Positions 9,043-17,921 are shown, counted from the stretch's first letter. The stretch is DNA of 64,000 nt from Erwinia persicina (GCF_014838825.1 NZ_JACYMO010000012.1:62001-126000); one strand, 5' to 3'. The notes: a model not told the origin generated them from the letters alone. Program-made: numbers and translations.

Positions 9043-9420
9043 CTATCTGAAAATAAGTGGAATACGGCTGTCATCAAAAATAGCATGTAAATATTTTTTA
9101 AGTATATTGAGGTCTGTTGAGCTATTTAACAGTGCCTGAATTTTTTTAAAACCGGCTATTTTTTCTGCCTCGTCAGTGAGTGCAATGACCAGTTCACTGC
9201 TGCTGCATTCAATATTTTCAATAGCGGACGGGATCTCATAGGGAGTAGACTCACTCTGAAAACCAATGCACTCATCAGCTGACAGATCCTCCTCCTCAAA
9301 TTTACTGATGATGACGAAATTTTTAGGGTTGTGCTTATCGTCACCCACCGCCAGCGTGAGTACATCATCTTCATCGATGCCTTCAATGCATACGGCATTA
9401 AACTTTTTTGTAATATTCAT
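9043..9420 (-). CDS. Possible orphan immunity protein, Imm10-like
   Basis: A 125-residue acidic soluble protein behind a strong ribosome-binding site (AAGGAAGTTA directly before ATG). The core LTLAVGDDKHNPKNFVIISK, the later NIECSSSELVIALTDEAEKI and the hydrophobic beta pattern resemble the Imm10 family of polymorphic-toxin immunity proteins, from memory of that family's 'G-x-A-D-D-x-x-x-P-K-x-Y-I-I-L' pattern. No toxin gene is adjacent: neighbours are IS3 scraps and a ParD-like gene. It may be an orphan left after loss of its toxin, or protection against neighbours' toxins. The family assignment is tentative. Confidence 0.5.
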   Translation of the reverse strand: MNITKKFNAVCIEGIDEDDVLTLAVGDDKHNPKNFVIISKFEEEDLSADECIGFQSESTPYEIPSAIENIECSSSELVIALTDEAEKIAGFKKIQALLNSSTDLNILKKYLHAIFDDSRIPLIFR

Positions 9421-9614
9421 TAACTTCCTTAAACAGTAGTGCTTATGACTCTGGTTTTGCTGTGGCAGAGCGTCATCATCATCTGCCTGAGTGCCTCGCC
9501 ATAATAACTTTGTAGCAGAATAGCGTAAACCCGGTAAAGCGGGTACCAGGCTAACAGGTCTCTGCTATCTCATTCCATCCCTTTTCTGTAGCCATCTGCC
9601 AAAAACTCTGACAG

Positions 9615-9640
9615 TATACGTTATATATATGTTTCGTATA
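9615..9640. promoter_or_regulatory. Candidate operator upstream of parD-like gene
   Basis: TATACG (9615-9620) and CGTATA (9635-9640) form a dyad around an alternating TA core, ending 8 bases before the ATG at 9649. The position would suit autorepression by a ribbon-helix-helix protein. No experimental basis. Confidence 0.35.
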
Positions 9641-9648
9641 GGTGTGGT

Positions 9649-9888
9649 ATGGGGATCGTAAAAATTTCGGATCTGATGCATGAGAATCTGCGCATCACCA
9701 GTCAGGCCATGAGCCGCTCGATAAACGCCCAGGCTGAGCACTGGCTGAAAATCGGCATGCTGGCCGAACTCTATCCCAACCTGACTCACCATCAGCTGGC
9801 AAAAGCGCTGGTGAAGACGGAGCTTGAAGGGGGAATGGATCTTATACGCCTACTGAACGGCGATGTGATGAATGAAAAGGCGGTCTGA
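9649..9888 (+). CDS. ParD-like ribbon-helix-helix protein
   Basis: 79-residue protein matching the ParD-like family: MGIVKISDLMHENLRITSQA followed by MSRSINAQAEHWLKIGMLAE, a beta strand plus two helices typical of MetJ/Arc-type DNA-binding antitoxins. The C-terminal 30 residues would normally bind a toxin. Instead of a ParE toxin the next gene, four bases after its stop, is a methionine aminopeptidase. The pairing of this family with Map is, to my knowledge, recurrent in proteobacteria. It may be a regulator of the peptidase gene rather than an antitoxin. Confidence 0.75.
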   Translation: MGIVKISDLMHENLRITSQAMSRSINAQAEHWLKIGMLAELYPNLTHHQLAKALVKTELEGGMDLIRLLNGDVMNEKAV

Positions 9889-9892
9889 AAAT

Positions 9893-10672
9893 ATGGTTAC
9901 CCTCCACACAGCGGAAGAAATCGAATATGCGCGCGCAGCGGGCCATGCCGCTGCACAGGTCCTGGCGATGATCGCCCCCTTCGTTCGCCCTGGCGTGACC
10001 ACCGATGAGTTAGACCGGCGCTGCCATGATTTTATCGTAAAGAAGCTGGGCGTTATCCCGGCGAATATCGGCTACCACGGCTACACCCGTACGCTCTGTA
10101 CTTCGATCAATCACGTGGTCTGTCACGGTATCCCGGACAGTACGACGTTGCAGGACGGCGACATCGTCAATATAGATGTGGCGGTGATCAAAGAGGGCTG
10201 GTTCGGCGATACCAGCCGTATGTACTTTGTCGGTGAGCCTTCGGCACAGGCCCGCCGGCTGGTGGACGTCACCTGGCAGTCGCTGGTGGCGGGGATCCGT
10301 GCAGTGCGTCCGGGTGCCCGCCTGGGTGATGTGGGCGCGGCCATTCAGCAGGTGGCAGAAAGGGCCGGGTTTTCGGTGGTGAAAGATTACTGCGGGCACG
10401 GCATCGGGCAGGTCTATCACGACACGCCCGATGTGCTGCACTACGGTAAAGCGGGTACCGGGATGCGGCTGAAGCCGGGGATGATTTTTACCATTGAGCC
10501 GATGATCAATGCCGGAAAGGACGAGACTGACGTGCTGCCGGACGACTGGACGGTGGTGACGCTGGACGGTTCTCTCTCGGCGCAGTGGGAACATACCATC
10601 GCGGTAACGGAAAACGGGTTTGACCTGCTGACACCCTGGCCTGACGACACCGGCCCCTGTCAGGCTATCTGA
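9893..10672 (+). CDS. map: Type I methionine aminopeptidase, accessory copy
   Basis: Cytoplasmic metallopeptidase that removes N-terminal methionine. 259 residues from the ATG at 9893, chosen because AAGGCGG lies nine bases upstream; an earlier in-frame ATG at 9872 would overlap the parD-like gene. The dinuclear metal ligands of the family are all present: D95 (NIDVAV), D106 (FGDTSRM), H169 (CGHGIG), E202 (FTIEPM) and E233 (WEHTIAV), plus His78 (VCHGIP). The housekeeping map normally sits beside rpsB, so this is probably a second copy, co-transcribed with the ParD-like gene. Confidence 0.92.
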   Translation: MVTLHTAEEIEYARAAGHAAAQVLAMIAPFVRPGVTTDELDRRCHDFIVKKLGVIPANIGYHGYTRTLCTSINHVVCHGIPDSTTLQDGDIVNIDVAVIKEGWFGDTSRMYFVGEPSAQARRLVDVTWQSLVAGIRAVRPGARLGDVGAAIQQVAERAGFSVVKDYCGHGIGQVYHDTPDVLHYGKAGTGMRLKPGMIFTIEPMINAGKDETDVLPDDWTVVTLDGSLSAQWEHTIAVTENGFDLLTPWPDDTGPCQAI

Positions 10673-10705
10673 ACACCCGGGTGAATGTTTACCCGGGGTG
10701 GCGGT

Positions 10706-11809
10706 TTACGGGGCCGGCGTGAAGGGTTCGCCCAGCGTCAGCATCAGGCGGTTTGCCCAGGCGAAGAAGGCGGTGGACTGTATCAGATCGAGCAGCTCCA
10801 GCTCGCTCAGACCCTGCGCCCGAAGCTGAACCAGCTGTGCCTGACGAGTTGCGGGCGGCGTCGTGGACAGGGACGCTGCGAAATCGATGATGGCCAGCCA
10901 GCGTGCCGCCTGACCGGCTGCCAGCGGTTGACCCGGTGCAGTATCAATCAGCCGCTGCACATCCTCAGGCTGTTTTGACAGCTGCGCCGCTTTACGGGCG
11001 TGGACGGAAGCGCAGTAGATACAGCCGTTGACCTTGCTGGCCACCGTGGCCGCCAGTTCTCGCTCTTTACGCGGCAGGCCGCCGGCCGTATAAAAAATCC
11101 CTTTGTCTGTCAGCGTGCGCTGTTCCAGCAGCGGCAGGTTGCGTCCCAGCAGACGGAAATAGTCAGAGTCACTGTGGCCAAATTTTGCCAGCGTCGCTTT
11201 TTCAGCGGCGGAAAATTCCTCCAGCTGTTTGGCTGCCAGCCAGGGCTCCCAGCCCAGTTCCGCACGTGTAAATGCCGGAGGCGCAGACTGGCCACTGGCT
11301 GTCATCGGGTCGGTACGCCAGGCCGCGGCCACGGCCGGTTCAGGGCGTTCTGCCGCGAGGTCTTCGCCGGCGAGCAGTCGTAAACCGCGCAGGAGGCGAC
11401 TCTGAAAGCTGACAAACGCCACTAACTGTGACAGTGTCACGATATCGTCTGCAGACCAGCCCGCCTCTTCCAGCTCTCGCAGGTGTGCGGGCCCGGCAGC
11501 GGCAGGTTGAAACGTCAGCCGTTCCGCGTGCGCCAGCGCACTCTGCCACTTCGTCCCGGGGCGTGCGTCCGCCTGCCGTGCAGCATAGTGTGCAGCCAGA
11601 CGTGGCTCGCTGTGCCAGTGTGCCACCTGTTGCGCCACAGCCAGTCGGGCGGTCAGCGGGAAATCACCGTTCCCGTGCGTGGAGAACAGCACATCATAGC
11701 TGCCCTGGGCATGTTCGGTGGCGGCGTCACGCGTCAGGCGTGCGGCAGCCAGTGGGCTGTCGGGGGTAATACCGGCGAGCTCCTGCAGTAAATCATCGGA
11801 CGGGATCAT
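10706..11809 (-). CDS. Carboxymuconolactone decarboxylase/alkylhydroperoxidase-domain protein
   Basis: 367-residue AhpD-superfamily protein, apparently two CMD-type domains fused. The C-terminal half has the redox motif GCIYCASVHARKA (C-x-x-C-x-x-x-H), the disulfide site of alkylhydroperoxidases; the N-terminal half has the same helical pattern without the cysteines. I recall the two parts being described as separate families that travel with luciferase-like monooxygenases and peptide-type ABC transporters, as here. It is the last gene of a six-gene operon and its ATG overlaps the previous stop. The substrate is unknown. Confidence 0.8.
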   Translation of the reverse strand: MIPSDDLLQELAGITPDSPLAAARLTRDAATEHAQGSYDVLFSTHGNGDFPLTARLAVAQQVAHWHSEPRLAAHYAARQADARPGTKWQSALAHAERLTFQPAAAGPAHLRELEEAGWSADDIVTLSQLVAFVSFQSRLLRGLRLLAGEDLAAERPEPAVAAAWRTDPMTASGQSAPPAFTRAELGWEPWLAAKQLEEFSAAEKATLAKFGHSDSDYFRLLGRNLPLLEQRTLTDKGIFYTAGGLPRKERELAATVASKVNGCIYCASVHARKAAQLSKQPEDVQRLIDTAPGQPLAAGQAARWLAIIDFAASLSTTPPATRQAQLVQLRAQGLSELELLDLIQSTAFFAWANRLMLTLGEPFTPAP

Positions 11810-12837
11810 ACGGTTTCCTTATGAGAATGAGCGGTCACGGGGGGGCGCCAGCCCAGAGCCGGGGCGACTTCGGTCGCCAGCAGTTCAATGGACGTCAGGA
11901 TCTGATCATGCGGTGGGTCGATCGAATGCACCTGGAACGAGACGTCAGTGACGCGATTCAGGGCACTATCCCGCTGCAGTGAGGCCACGACCTGCTGTGG
12001 CGTGCCGGTATGCACGTCGAAGGAGGCAATATAATCATCCAGCGTCGTCCCCGATACCAGATGCCCTGCTGCGCGGTGCTGGGCGGCCTGGGCGGTCAGT
12101 CCCGGCAGCGCCAGGCGGCGGGCTTCTGCTCCGTCACGGCTGACAAACGCCGTGCGCGAGGCCAGGATACGCGGGGTTATCCCCGGTGGCAGCGCGTTCA
12201 GGTAGGCATCGATCAGCGGATTCTGGATCTCATCCAGCGTCAGGTGGGGCGACGCTGCGGGGCGTGGCTGGGTCCGTGACAGCATCAGTCCGTGACCCGC
12301 CGCACCGGCACGTGCGGCACCCGCCACGGAAAAGGTTGCCTGCCAGAGCCGCTCTCCCAGCAGCTGTGCTGCCGGATACAGCCGGTTGTCCTCATCACCC
12401 AGTGCTCCACCGGCCCAGGCCTGAAGCAGCGTAGCCAGATTTGCTTCGAACGCTGCGGCGCGCTCATCAAAGGTCAGTCCGAACGGTAAAAAGGACGTGG
12501 GCGTACCGCCGGAGCCGAGACCCAGCTCCAGGCGCTGCTGGCTCAGTAAGTCGAGCACGGCGGCGTCTTCCGCTACGCGCAGCGCATTCTCCATGGGCAG
12601 CGTAATAATCGCCGTACCCAGGCGAATACGTGAAGTCTGCGCTGCGACGCTGGCCAGAAACAGCAGCGGAGAAGGCAGGCCGCCTTCATGCTCGTGAAAG
12701 TGGTGCTGGGCCACCCAGGCGGTGTCGAAACCCCAGCGTTCCGCATGCTGGATTTGCAAGGTGGCGAGTCGGTAACGCTCTCCGGCGCTGGCTTTGTCCA
12801 GCAGGCGGGTGAAAAAACCAAGGCGTTTGTGGGTCAT
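11806..12837 (-). CDS. Luciferase-like FMN-dependent monooxygenase
   Basis: 343-residue TIM-barrel protein of the bacterial luciferase-like monooxygenase superfamily, expected to use reduced FMN and oxygen. The hallmark N-terminal part ERWGFDTAWVAQHHFHEHEG and the 'R-I-R-L-G-T-A-I-I-T-L-P' strand are present, followed by LELGLGSGGTPTSF and DYIASFDVHTGTPQQVVASL. It overlaps its neighbours by four bases on both sides, within an ABC transporter operon, so it probably oxidises an imported compound together with the CMD-domain protein. The substrate cannot be read from sequence. Confidence 0.87.
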   Translation of the reverse strand: MTHKRLGFFTRLLDKASAGERYRLATLQIQHAERWGFDTAWVAQHHFHEHEGGLPSPLLFLASVAAQTSRIRLGTAIITLPMENALRVAEDAAVLDLLSQQRLELGLGSGGTPTSFLPFGLTFDERAAAFEANLATLLQAWAGGALGDEDNRLYPAAQLLGERLWQATFSVAGAARAGAAGHGLMLSRTQPRPAASPHLTLDEIQNPLIDAYLNALPPGITPRILASRTAFVSRDGAEARRLALPGLTAQAAQHRAAGHLVSGTTLDDYIASFDVHTGTPQQVVASLQRDSALNRVTDVSFQVHSIDPPHDQILTSIELLATEVAPALGWRPPVTAHSHKETV

Positions 12838-14453
12838 ACAGGATCCTTAGCGCCGGTCAGCGCAGGAATGGCGGCGATCAGCTCACGGGTATACTCGCTG
12901 GCCGGATGCGTGAAAATGCGGTGGGTCTCGCCGCAGTCAACCTGTTGTCCGGCGCGCAGGACGGAGACGCTGTGCGCCAGCTGGCGGACCGTGGCAAGGT
13001 CGTGAGAAATAAACAGGTAGGTCAGCCCCAGCGCCTGCTGCAGCGCCTGCAGCAGCGTCAGGATCTGCGCCTGAATGGTGACATCCAGCGCTGAGGTGGC
13101 TTCATCCAGCACCAGGATCTCAGGCCGCAGTACCAGCGCGCGGGCTATAGCCACGCGCTGCCGCTGTCCCCCGGACAGCTCATGAGGTTTGCGGTCCAGC
13201 AGTGCCAGCGGCAGTGCCACGCGGCTTGCCACCTCTTCCACACGCTGCCGCCTGACCTCGCGACTGAGCGGAGCAAAGTTCAGCAACGGCTCTTCTATGA
13301 CCCGGAACAGGGTCTGAGACGGATCCAGCGAGGCAAACGGATTCTGCCAGACCAGCTGGATCTTCTGCCGAATCTGGCGCAGGGCTTCCCCACGCAGCGA
13401 GCCGATATCGATGCCGTCCAGCAGCACGCGCCCGCTGTCCGCCTGCTGAAAACCGAGCAGGATACGGGCCAGGGTAGTTTTTCCCGATCCGGACTCGCCC
13501 ACCAGCGCATGCGTGGTGCCCCGCGGCACGCTGAACGACACATTATTCAGCGCCTGGAAGCCTTCCTCTTTGCCGAGTGGAAAGCAGTGGCTCAGACCCG
13601 CGATCTCGATGGCTGGCTGCGAAAAACCTGGCGCTGGCGGGATTGGCGGTGTGCCGGAGAGCGCCGGCGCATCGGCAAACAGCTGGCGGGTGTACGGATG
13701 CTGTGGATGATGAATAATCTGCCGGGCGGGCCCCTGCTCCTGAACCTCTCCCTGGCGAAATACCACAATACGATCGGCGCGTGCCGCAGCCACAGCCAGA
13801 TCATGCGTGACTAACAGCACGGCGGTGCCGGATTCGTGCCGGAGGTCATCAATCAGATCCAGAATGCGTTTTTGCACCGTAACGTCCAGCGCACTGGTCG
13901 GCTCATCGGCAATAATCAGCGCCGGTTTCAGCGCGATGGCAATAGCGATCAGCACCCGCTGTTTCATGCCACCGGACAGCTGATGCGGATACTGCCGGGT
14001 CCGCTGTGCCGGGTATGAGAGGCCCACGCGGGTCAGCAGGGCAATCACCCTCGCTTCCCGATCGCTGCGCGACAGTCGCTCATGCAGCAGCAGGATCTCG
14101 CCCACCTGATCGCCAATCGTTTTCACCGGGTTCAGCGAGCTGCCTGGGTCCTGCGGGATCAGGCTGATGCAGGCCCCGCGCAGCGCATTCAGCCGCTTTT
14201 GCGACCACTGGGAGATCTCGGTGCCGTTCAACCAGATTTTGCCGCTTTCGCGTTCGCCGTTCTGCGCAAGCAGGCCAATAATTGCCTGGGCGGTGGTGGT
14301 CTTGCCGGATCCTGACTCACCGACCAGGGCCACCACCTCGCCGCGATTAACGTGGAAAGAGACGTCATGTACCACCCGTTTACGCTGCCGGCCGGTATGG
14401 TAAGCCATGCTGAGCCTGTCGATTTGCAGGACCGGAACAGGGGATTCACTCAC
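12834..14453 (-). CDS. Fused ABC transporter ATPase, dipeptide/nickel type
   Basis: 539-residue protein with two complete ATP-binding cassettes (DppD plus DppF halves in one chain). Walker A motifs GESGSGKTTTAQ and GESGSGKTTLAR, signature motifs LSGGMKQRV and LSGGQRQRVA, and Walker B LIIADEPTSALDVT and ILVLDEATSALDVT are all intact; each half ends with the 'P-x-H-P-Y-T-R-x-L' type oligopeptide-transporter tail. It powers import through the two permeases encoded just upstream. Start overlaps the preceding stop by four bases. Confidence 0.93.
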   Translation of the reverse strand: MSESPVPVLQIDRLSMAYHTGRQRKRVVHDVSFHVNRGEVVALVGESGSGKTTTAQAIIGLLAQNGERESGKIWLNGTEISQWSQKRLNALRGACISLIPQDPGSSLNPVKTIGDQVGEILLLHERLSRSDREARVIALLTRVGLSYPAQRTRQYPHQLSGGMKQRVLIAIAIALKPALIIADEPTSALDVTVQKRILDLIDDLRHESGTAVLLVTHDLAVAAARADRIVVFRQGEVQEQGPARQIIHHPQHPYTRQLFADAPALSGTPPIPPAPGFSQPAIEIAGLSHCFPLGKEEGFQALNNVSFSVPRGTTHALVGESGSGKTTLARILLGFQQADSGRVLLDGIDIGSLRGEALRQIRQKIQLVWQNPFASLDPSQTLFRVIEEPLLNFAPLSREVRRQRVEEVASRVALPLALLDRKPHELSGGQRQRVAIARALVLRPEILVLDEATSALDVTIQAQILTLLQALQQALGLTYLFISHDLATVRQLAHSVSVLRAGQQVDCGETHRIFTHPASEYTRELIAAIPALTGAKDPV

Positions 14454-15310
14454 CGGCGACCTCCTGAATAATGGTGACTGATACGGTTAGCAGCCAGTAC
14501 CACCGCGACAACGATAAGTCCCGGGAACGTGGTCAGCCACCAGGCGGTGGAAATATAGTTTCGCCCTTCGGCGATCAGCAGCCCCCATTCGGGGGTGGGC
14601 GGTGGGGTGCCATAGCCGAGGAAGCTCAGGGTCGATATCGCCAGGATCGCACTGCCAAACTGCAGTGCGGAGAAGGCCAGCACCGGGGTCAGAGAGTTCG
14701 GCAGGATATGCCGCCACAGTACTGACATAAAGGTACCGCCGCTGCCGCGCGCGGCCTCAACATAGTCAGTGTGGCGCACGCGAACGACCTCTGAACGGGC
14801 GAGACGGGCGAAGTTCGCCACGGAAGTGATACCGACGGCAATGGCCGCATTCACCGTGCCAAAGCCGAGTAAAATGATGATGCTGAGTGACAGCAGCAGG
14901 CCGGGAATAGCCAGCAGCACATCCACCAGTCGCATAATGAGGTTCTCACTGCGCCCGCCCAGTGCACCTGCGGTGACCCCCAGCAGAGTGCCGGCAGTCA
15001 GGCCGAGCACCACCGCGACCAGTGCGCCGCTCAGGGAGTGGGACGCTCCCCAGACAATGCGGGTGTACAGGTCACGGCCCAGCTGATCGGTTCCCAGCCA
15101 GTGGCCAGCCTGCGGTGCCAGACGCTGTGCCCCGGCGACACCTTCCGTACTGCTCCAGGAGGTAAACCAGCTTGGTACCAGCGCCCAGAGGATCACCAGC
15201 ACCATGACGGTCCATGCCAGCACCAGGCCGGGTTTCAGGCGGGGGAAAAAGCGAAAGTCCGCACGCCGCGGCACAGCCGCAGGAACACGGAAAACATCGA
15301 GCAGACTCAT
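14450..15310 (-). CDS. ABC transporter permease, DppC type
   Basis: 286-residue inner-membrane permease. I start it at 15310 (MSLLDVFRVPAAVPRRADF), where the ATG overlaps the stop of the DppB-type gene; the longer open frame back to 15586 lies wholly inside that gene and lacks membrane character. Features: an N-terminal transmembrane segment (LVLAWTVMVLVILWALVPSW), the family motif HWLGTDQLGRDLYTRIVWGA, and the cytoplasmic EAA loop EAARGSGGTFMSVLWRHILP. Forms the channel with the adjacent permease. Confidence 0.92.
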   Translation of the reverse strand: MSLLDVFRVPAAVPRRADFRFFPRLKPGLVLAWTVMVLVILWALVPSWFTSWSSTEGVAGAQRLAPQAGHWLGTDQLGRDLYTRIVWGASHSLSGALVAVVLGLTAGTLLGVTAGALGGRSENLIMRLVDVLLAIPGLLLSLSIIILLGFGTVNAAIAVGITSVANFARLARSEVVRVRHTDYVEAARGSGGTFMSVLWRHILPNSLTPVLAFSALQFGSAILAISTLSFLGYGTPPPTPEWGLLIAEGRNYISTAWWLTTFPGLIVVAVVLAANRISHHYSGGRR

Positions 15311-16251
15311 CGTGTTGCCCTCGTGAACGGTTTCAGACGCGGGTCGAGCAGCGGAGAAAGCAGGTCGACCAGCAAATTGATCAGCACAAACCCCGTGGCT
15401 GAAATCATGACGATAGCCAGGAGTACGGCCACGTCCTGATTGTTTACTGCCTGTTGGGTCAGCTGGCCCAGTCCGTTGAGACCGAACACCGTTTCGGTGA
15501 TCAGCGCTCCGGCAATCAGCTCCCCCAGCAGGAGCCCGGCAATAGTTAACACGGGCAGCAGGGCATTTTTTGCTATGTGATGCCACAGCACGCGCCGCTG
15601 GCTGGCCCCTTTGGCACGTGCAACCGACACAAACGGCTGAAGCTGCACCTGGTCAATACTGCGAATGAGAATTTGTGCCAGCGGGGCGGAAATCGGTACG
15701 GCGAGGGTGATCACGGGGAGGATCAGCCCCACCCACTCGCCGGGGTTGATAATCGGTATCCAGCGCAGCTGAAAAGAGAAGACCTGAATCAGCGCGATGC
15801 CAAGCCAGAAGGTTGGCAGGGAGATAAACAGCGACGGCAGGGCGTGCAGCGTATTACGCAGCCAGCGCAGGCCCGTCAGGCTGGAAGCGAATGCGATCAG
15901 TACGGCGAGGAGGGTGGCCAGCAGAAATCCGGAAATGGCCAGCCGCAGCGTGGCGGGGAAGTTTTCCGCCAGTAACTCACTGACCGGCACCCCCGCCTGC
16001 ACGGAGAAGCCGGCGTCACCGTGCAACAGGCTGCCAAGAGTGTGCAGGTACTGCTGCCACAGCGGCGTGGCGGCACCGTAAGCCTGACGCATCTCTTCAA
16101 TCTGCGCCGGGCTCAGGCCCAGATCCGGATTTTGAAACTTAATCAGGATTGCATCGCCGGGCAGCACCTGAAGCAGAATAAAGGCAACGGTAAACGCCGC
16201 CCACAACACCAGCAGCGCCTGCCCCAGTCGCCGGGCCAGATAACTCATCAT
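15307..16251 (-). CDS. ABC transporter permease, DppB type
   Basis: 314-residue inner-membrane permease with the characteristic start MMSYLARRLGQALLVLWAAF and 'F-I-L-L-Q-V-L-P-G-D-A', six predicted membrane segments and an EAA-type loop (VARAKGASQRRVLWHHIAKN). It lies six bases after the substrate-binding-protein gene and overlaps the next permease by four bases. Together they import an unidentified peptide-like or amine-like solute. Confidence 0.92.
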   Translation of the reverse strand: MMSYLARRLGQALLVLWAAFTVAFILLQVLPGDAILIKFQNPDLGLSPAQIEEMRQAYGAATPLWQQYLHTLGSLLHGDAGFSVQAGVPVSELLAENFPATLRLAISGFLLATLLAVLIAFASSLTGLRWLRNTLHALPSLFISLPTFWLGIALIQVFSFQLRWIPIINPGEWVGLILPVITLAVPISAPLAQILIRSIDQVQLQPFVSVARAKGASQRRVLWHHIAKNALLPVLTIAGLLLGELIAGALITETVFGLNGLGQLTQQAVNNQDVAVLLAIVMISATGFVLINLLVDLLSPLLDPRLKPFTRATR

Positions 16252-16257
16252 GCTCCG

Positions 16258-17877
16258 TTACCCCCGCTTATCCAGCCAGGCGGCATAAAATCCCGGACGC
16301 CCGACGGCTTCAAACGTCAGTCCTTTCAGCCACGGGGCCCCGGCAAATACCTGAGGCTCTTCGAAAATAGGGATGTTATAGGCATTGTCGATCAGGTAGC
16401 GTTGGGCATCCGCCGTGATGGCCAGACGTTTGCGGGCATCCGTTTCGCTGGCAATGCCTTCCAGTAAGTCATTGAGTTTGTCATCACGGAAGGCCACCAC
16501 CTGGCTGCTGGATCCGCCCTTCTGTAACAACGTGTCGCGGTTGGTCGGGTAGAACATGCTTTTCACCACGTCCGGGTCGGCGCGGCCCACTTCAGACACA
16601 GTGAGCGGGGTTTTCAGCGGATCCAGATTGTCAACGGTCCGGCTACCGGCGTCGCCCGCGCGAACGGACAGGGAGACGCCGACCTGTTTCCACTGCTGGG
16701 CCACCAGCTGCAGAACCTCTTTATTCTGCGGCTGCGGCAGGGACTCATATACCGTCAGCGCCAGTTTTTTACCGTCCTTCTGACGGATGCCGTCGCTGCC
16801 AGGCAGCCATCCGGCCTGATCCAGCAGCGTCTTCGCCAGAACCGGGTCGAAGGTCAGCCGATCGCTGAGGTCGACAAAACCGGCGGCTGAGCTGGCCAGG
16901 ACGGATTTGGCCTGCGGATAGTTTGGTGAAAACAGCGTGTCGACAATCTGCTTACTGTTGGTGGCGTGCAGCAGGGCTTTACGCACGTTGATATCGGCCA
17001 CTAACGGATTGTCCGGACGGAAGCTCAGGCTGTCATTGACCCCGCGCGTGGGGGCGGCATAGAGGGGGAAGCCCTGCTGCCGGGCCTGTTTTTCATCATA
17101 AGCCTGCACCTGGCGAATGACATCAGCCTGTCCGGCCAGCAGTGCGCCAATGCGCACGCTGTCTTCCGGCGTGACAATGATCTTTATGCCGTCGAGATTT
17201 GCCCGGCCCTGATGTGCGAGGTTTTTCGGCCCCCAGCGATAGTCCTTGCGTACTCTCAGATCCACCTCACGCCCCAGCTTTTCTCCGCTGATGACAAAGG
17301 GGCCTGAGCCAATAATATGGCGGGCGTCTCCCAGTTCATCGAAATTTCGCGCCAGCGTGCTGAGTGATACCAGACCGGAGCCGATGGTCGCGGTACCCTG
17401 CAGGAAGCCAGGCGAAGGTTTTTTGAAGAAAAACTTCACCGTCAGCGGATCGATGACCTCGCTGCGCGCGTAGTTATTGATCACTTCTGACGCCGGCAGA
17501 CGCTGTGCTTTATTGCCCAGCCCATAGGTATCAAAATTCTTAGCCACTGCCCGGGCATCCAGCGGCGTTCCGTCAGAGAATGTCACGCCAGGACGGATTT
17601 TAAAGGTGTATTCGGTATTATCGGCGTTGCGCGTCCAGCTTTCTGCGATCCACGGTTCGACCTGCAGCGTTTCCGGATTCTGCCAGGTCAGTTTATCGGT
17701 GATCTGATTCAGTATGCCGCCGTTCGGATAGAAGCCGCCGGCCGGGGGATAGAGGTTGGTGTGAGCCTGCTGCTCCAGGTAAACCAGGATGCCGCCCTGT
17801 ACCGGTTTGTCTGCCGCCCCTGCGGCCAGTGCGGTCATGGCCGCGGCCAGCGCCGTCAGGCGAAGAGAAACGCGCAT
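16258..17877 (-). CDS. Periplasmic substrate-binding protein, peptide family (SBP_bac_5)
   Basis: 539-residue periplasmic binding protein. Signal peptide MRVSLRLTALAAAMTALAAG with cleavage near AAGAA-DK. The family signature follows: WIAESWTRNADNTEYTFKIR, then FSDGTPLDARAVAKNFDTYG, and the C-terminal ligand lobe with YNIPIFEEPQVFAGAPWLKG. First gene of a six-gene operon; the ribosome-binding site is in AAGGAATATATC just before the ATG, and a perfect inverted repeat lies in its leader. Ligand unknown; the enzyme genes downstream suggest a catabolic or sulfur/nitrogen scavenging role. Confidence 0.92.
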   Translation of the reverse strand: MRVSLRLTALAAAMTALAAGAADKPVQGGILVYLEQQAHTNLYPPAGGFYPNGGILNQITDKLTWQNPETLQVEPWIAESWTRNADNTEYTFKIRPGVTFSDGTPLDARAVAKNFDTYGLGNKAQRLPASEVINNYARSEVIDPLTVKFFFKKPSPGFLQGTATIGSGLVSLSTLARNFDELGDARHIIGSGPFVISGEKLGREVDLRVRKDYRWGPKNLAHQGRANLDGIKIIVTPEDSVRIGALLAGQADVIRQVQAYDEKQARQQGFPLYAAPTRGVNDSLSFRPDNPLVADINVRKALLHATNSKQIVDTLFSPNYPQAKSVLASSAAGFVDLSDRLTFDPVLAKTLLDQAGWLPGSDGIRQKDGKKLALTVYESLPQPQNKEVLQLVAQQWKQVGVSLSVRAGDAGSRTVDNLDPLKTPLTVSEVGRADPDVVKSMFYPTNRDTLLQKGGSSSQVVAFRDDKLNDLLEGIASETDARKRLAITADAQRYLIDNAYNIPIFEEPQVFAGAPWLKGLTFEAVGRPGFYAAWLDKRG

Positions 17878-17887
17878 GATATATTCC

Positions 17888-17921
17888 TTGATGGTCAGTG
17901 TGCTAAGTGGCTGACCATCAA
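17888..17921. promoter_or_regulatory. Inverted repeat in the leader of the ABC/monooxygenase operon
   Basis: TTGATGGTCAG (17888-17898) and CTGACCATCAA (17911-17921) match perfectly over 11 bases with a 12-base spacer, ending about ten bases before the ATG. It could be a repressor operator or a leader hairpin that limits translation. Confidence 0.5.

Noticed and set aside
15311-15586. N-terminal extension of the DppC-type permease
   Set aside because: The extra residues lie inside the DppB-type gene and are not membrane-like; the ATGA overlap at 15307-15310 gives a standard start.
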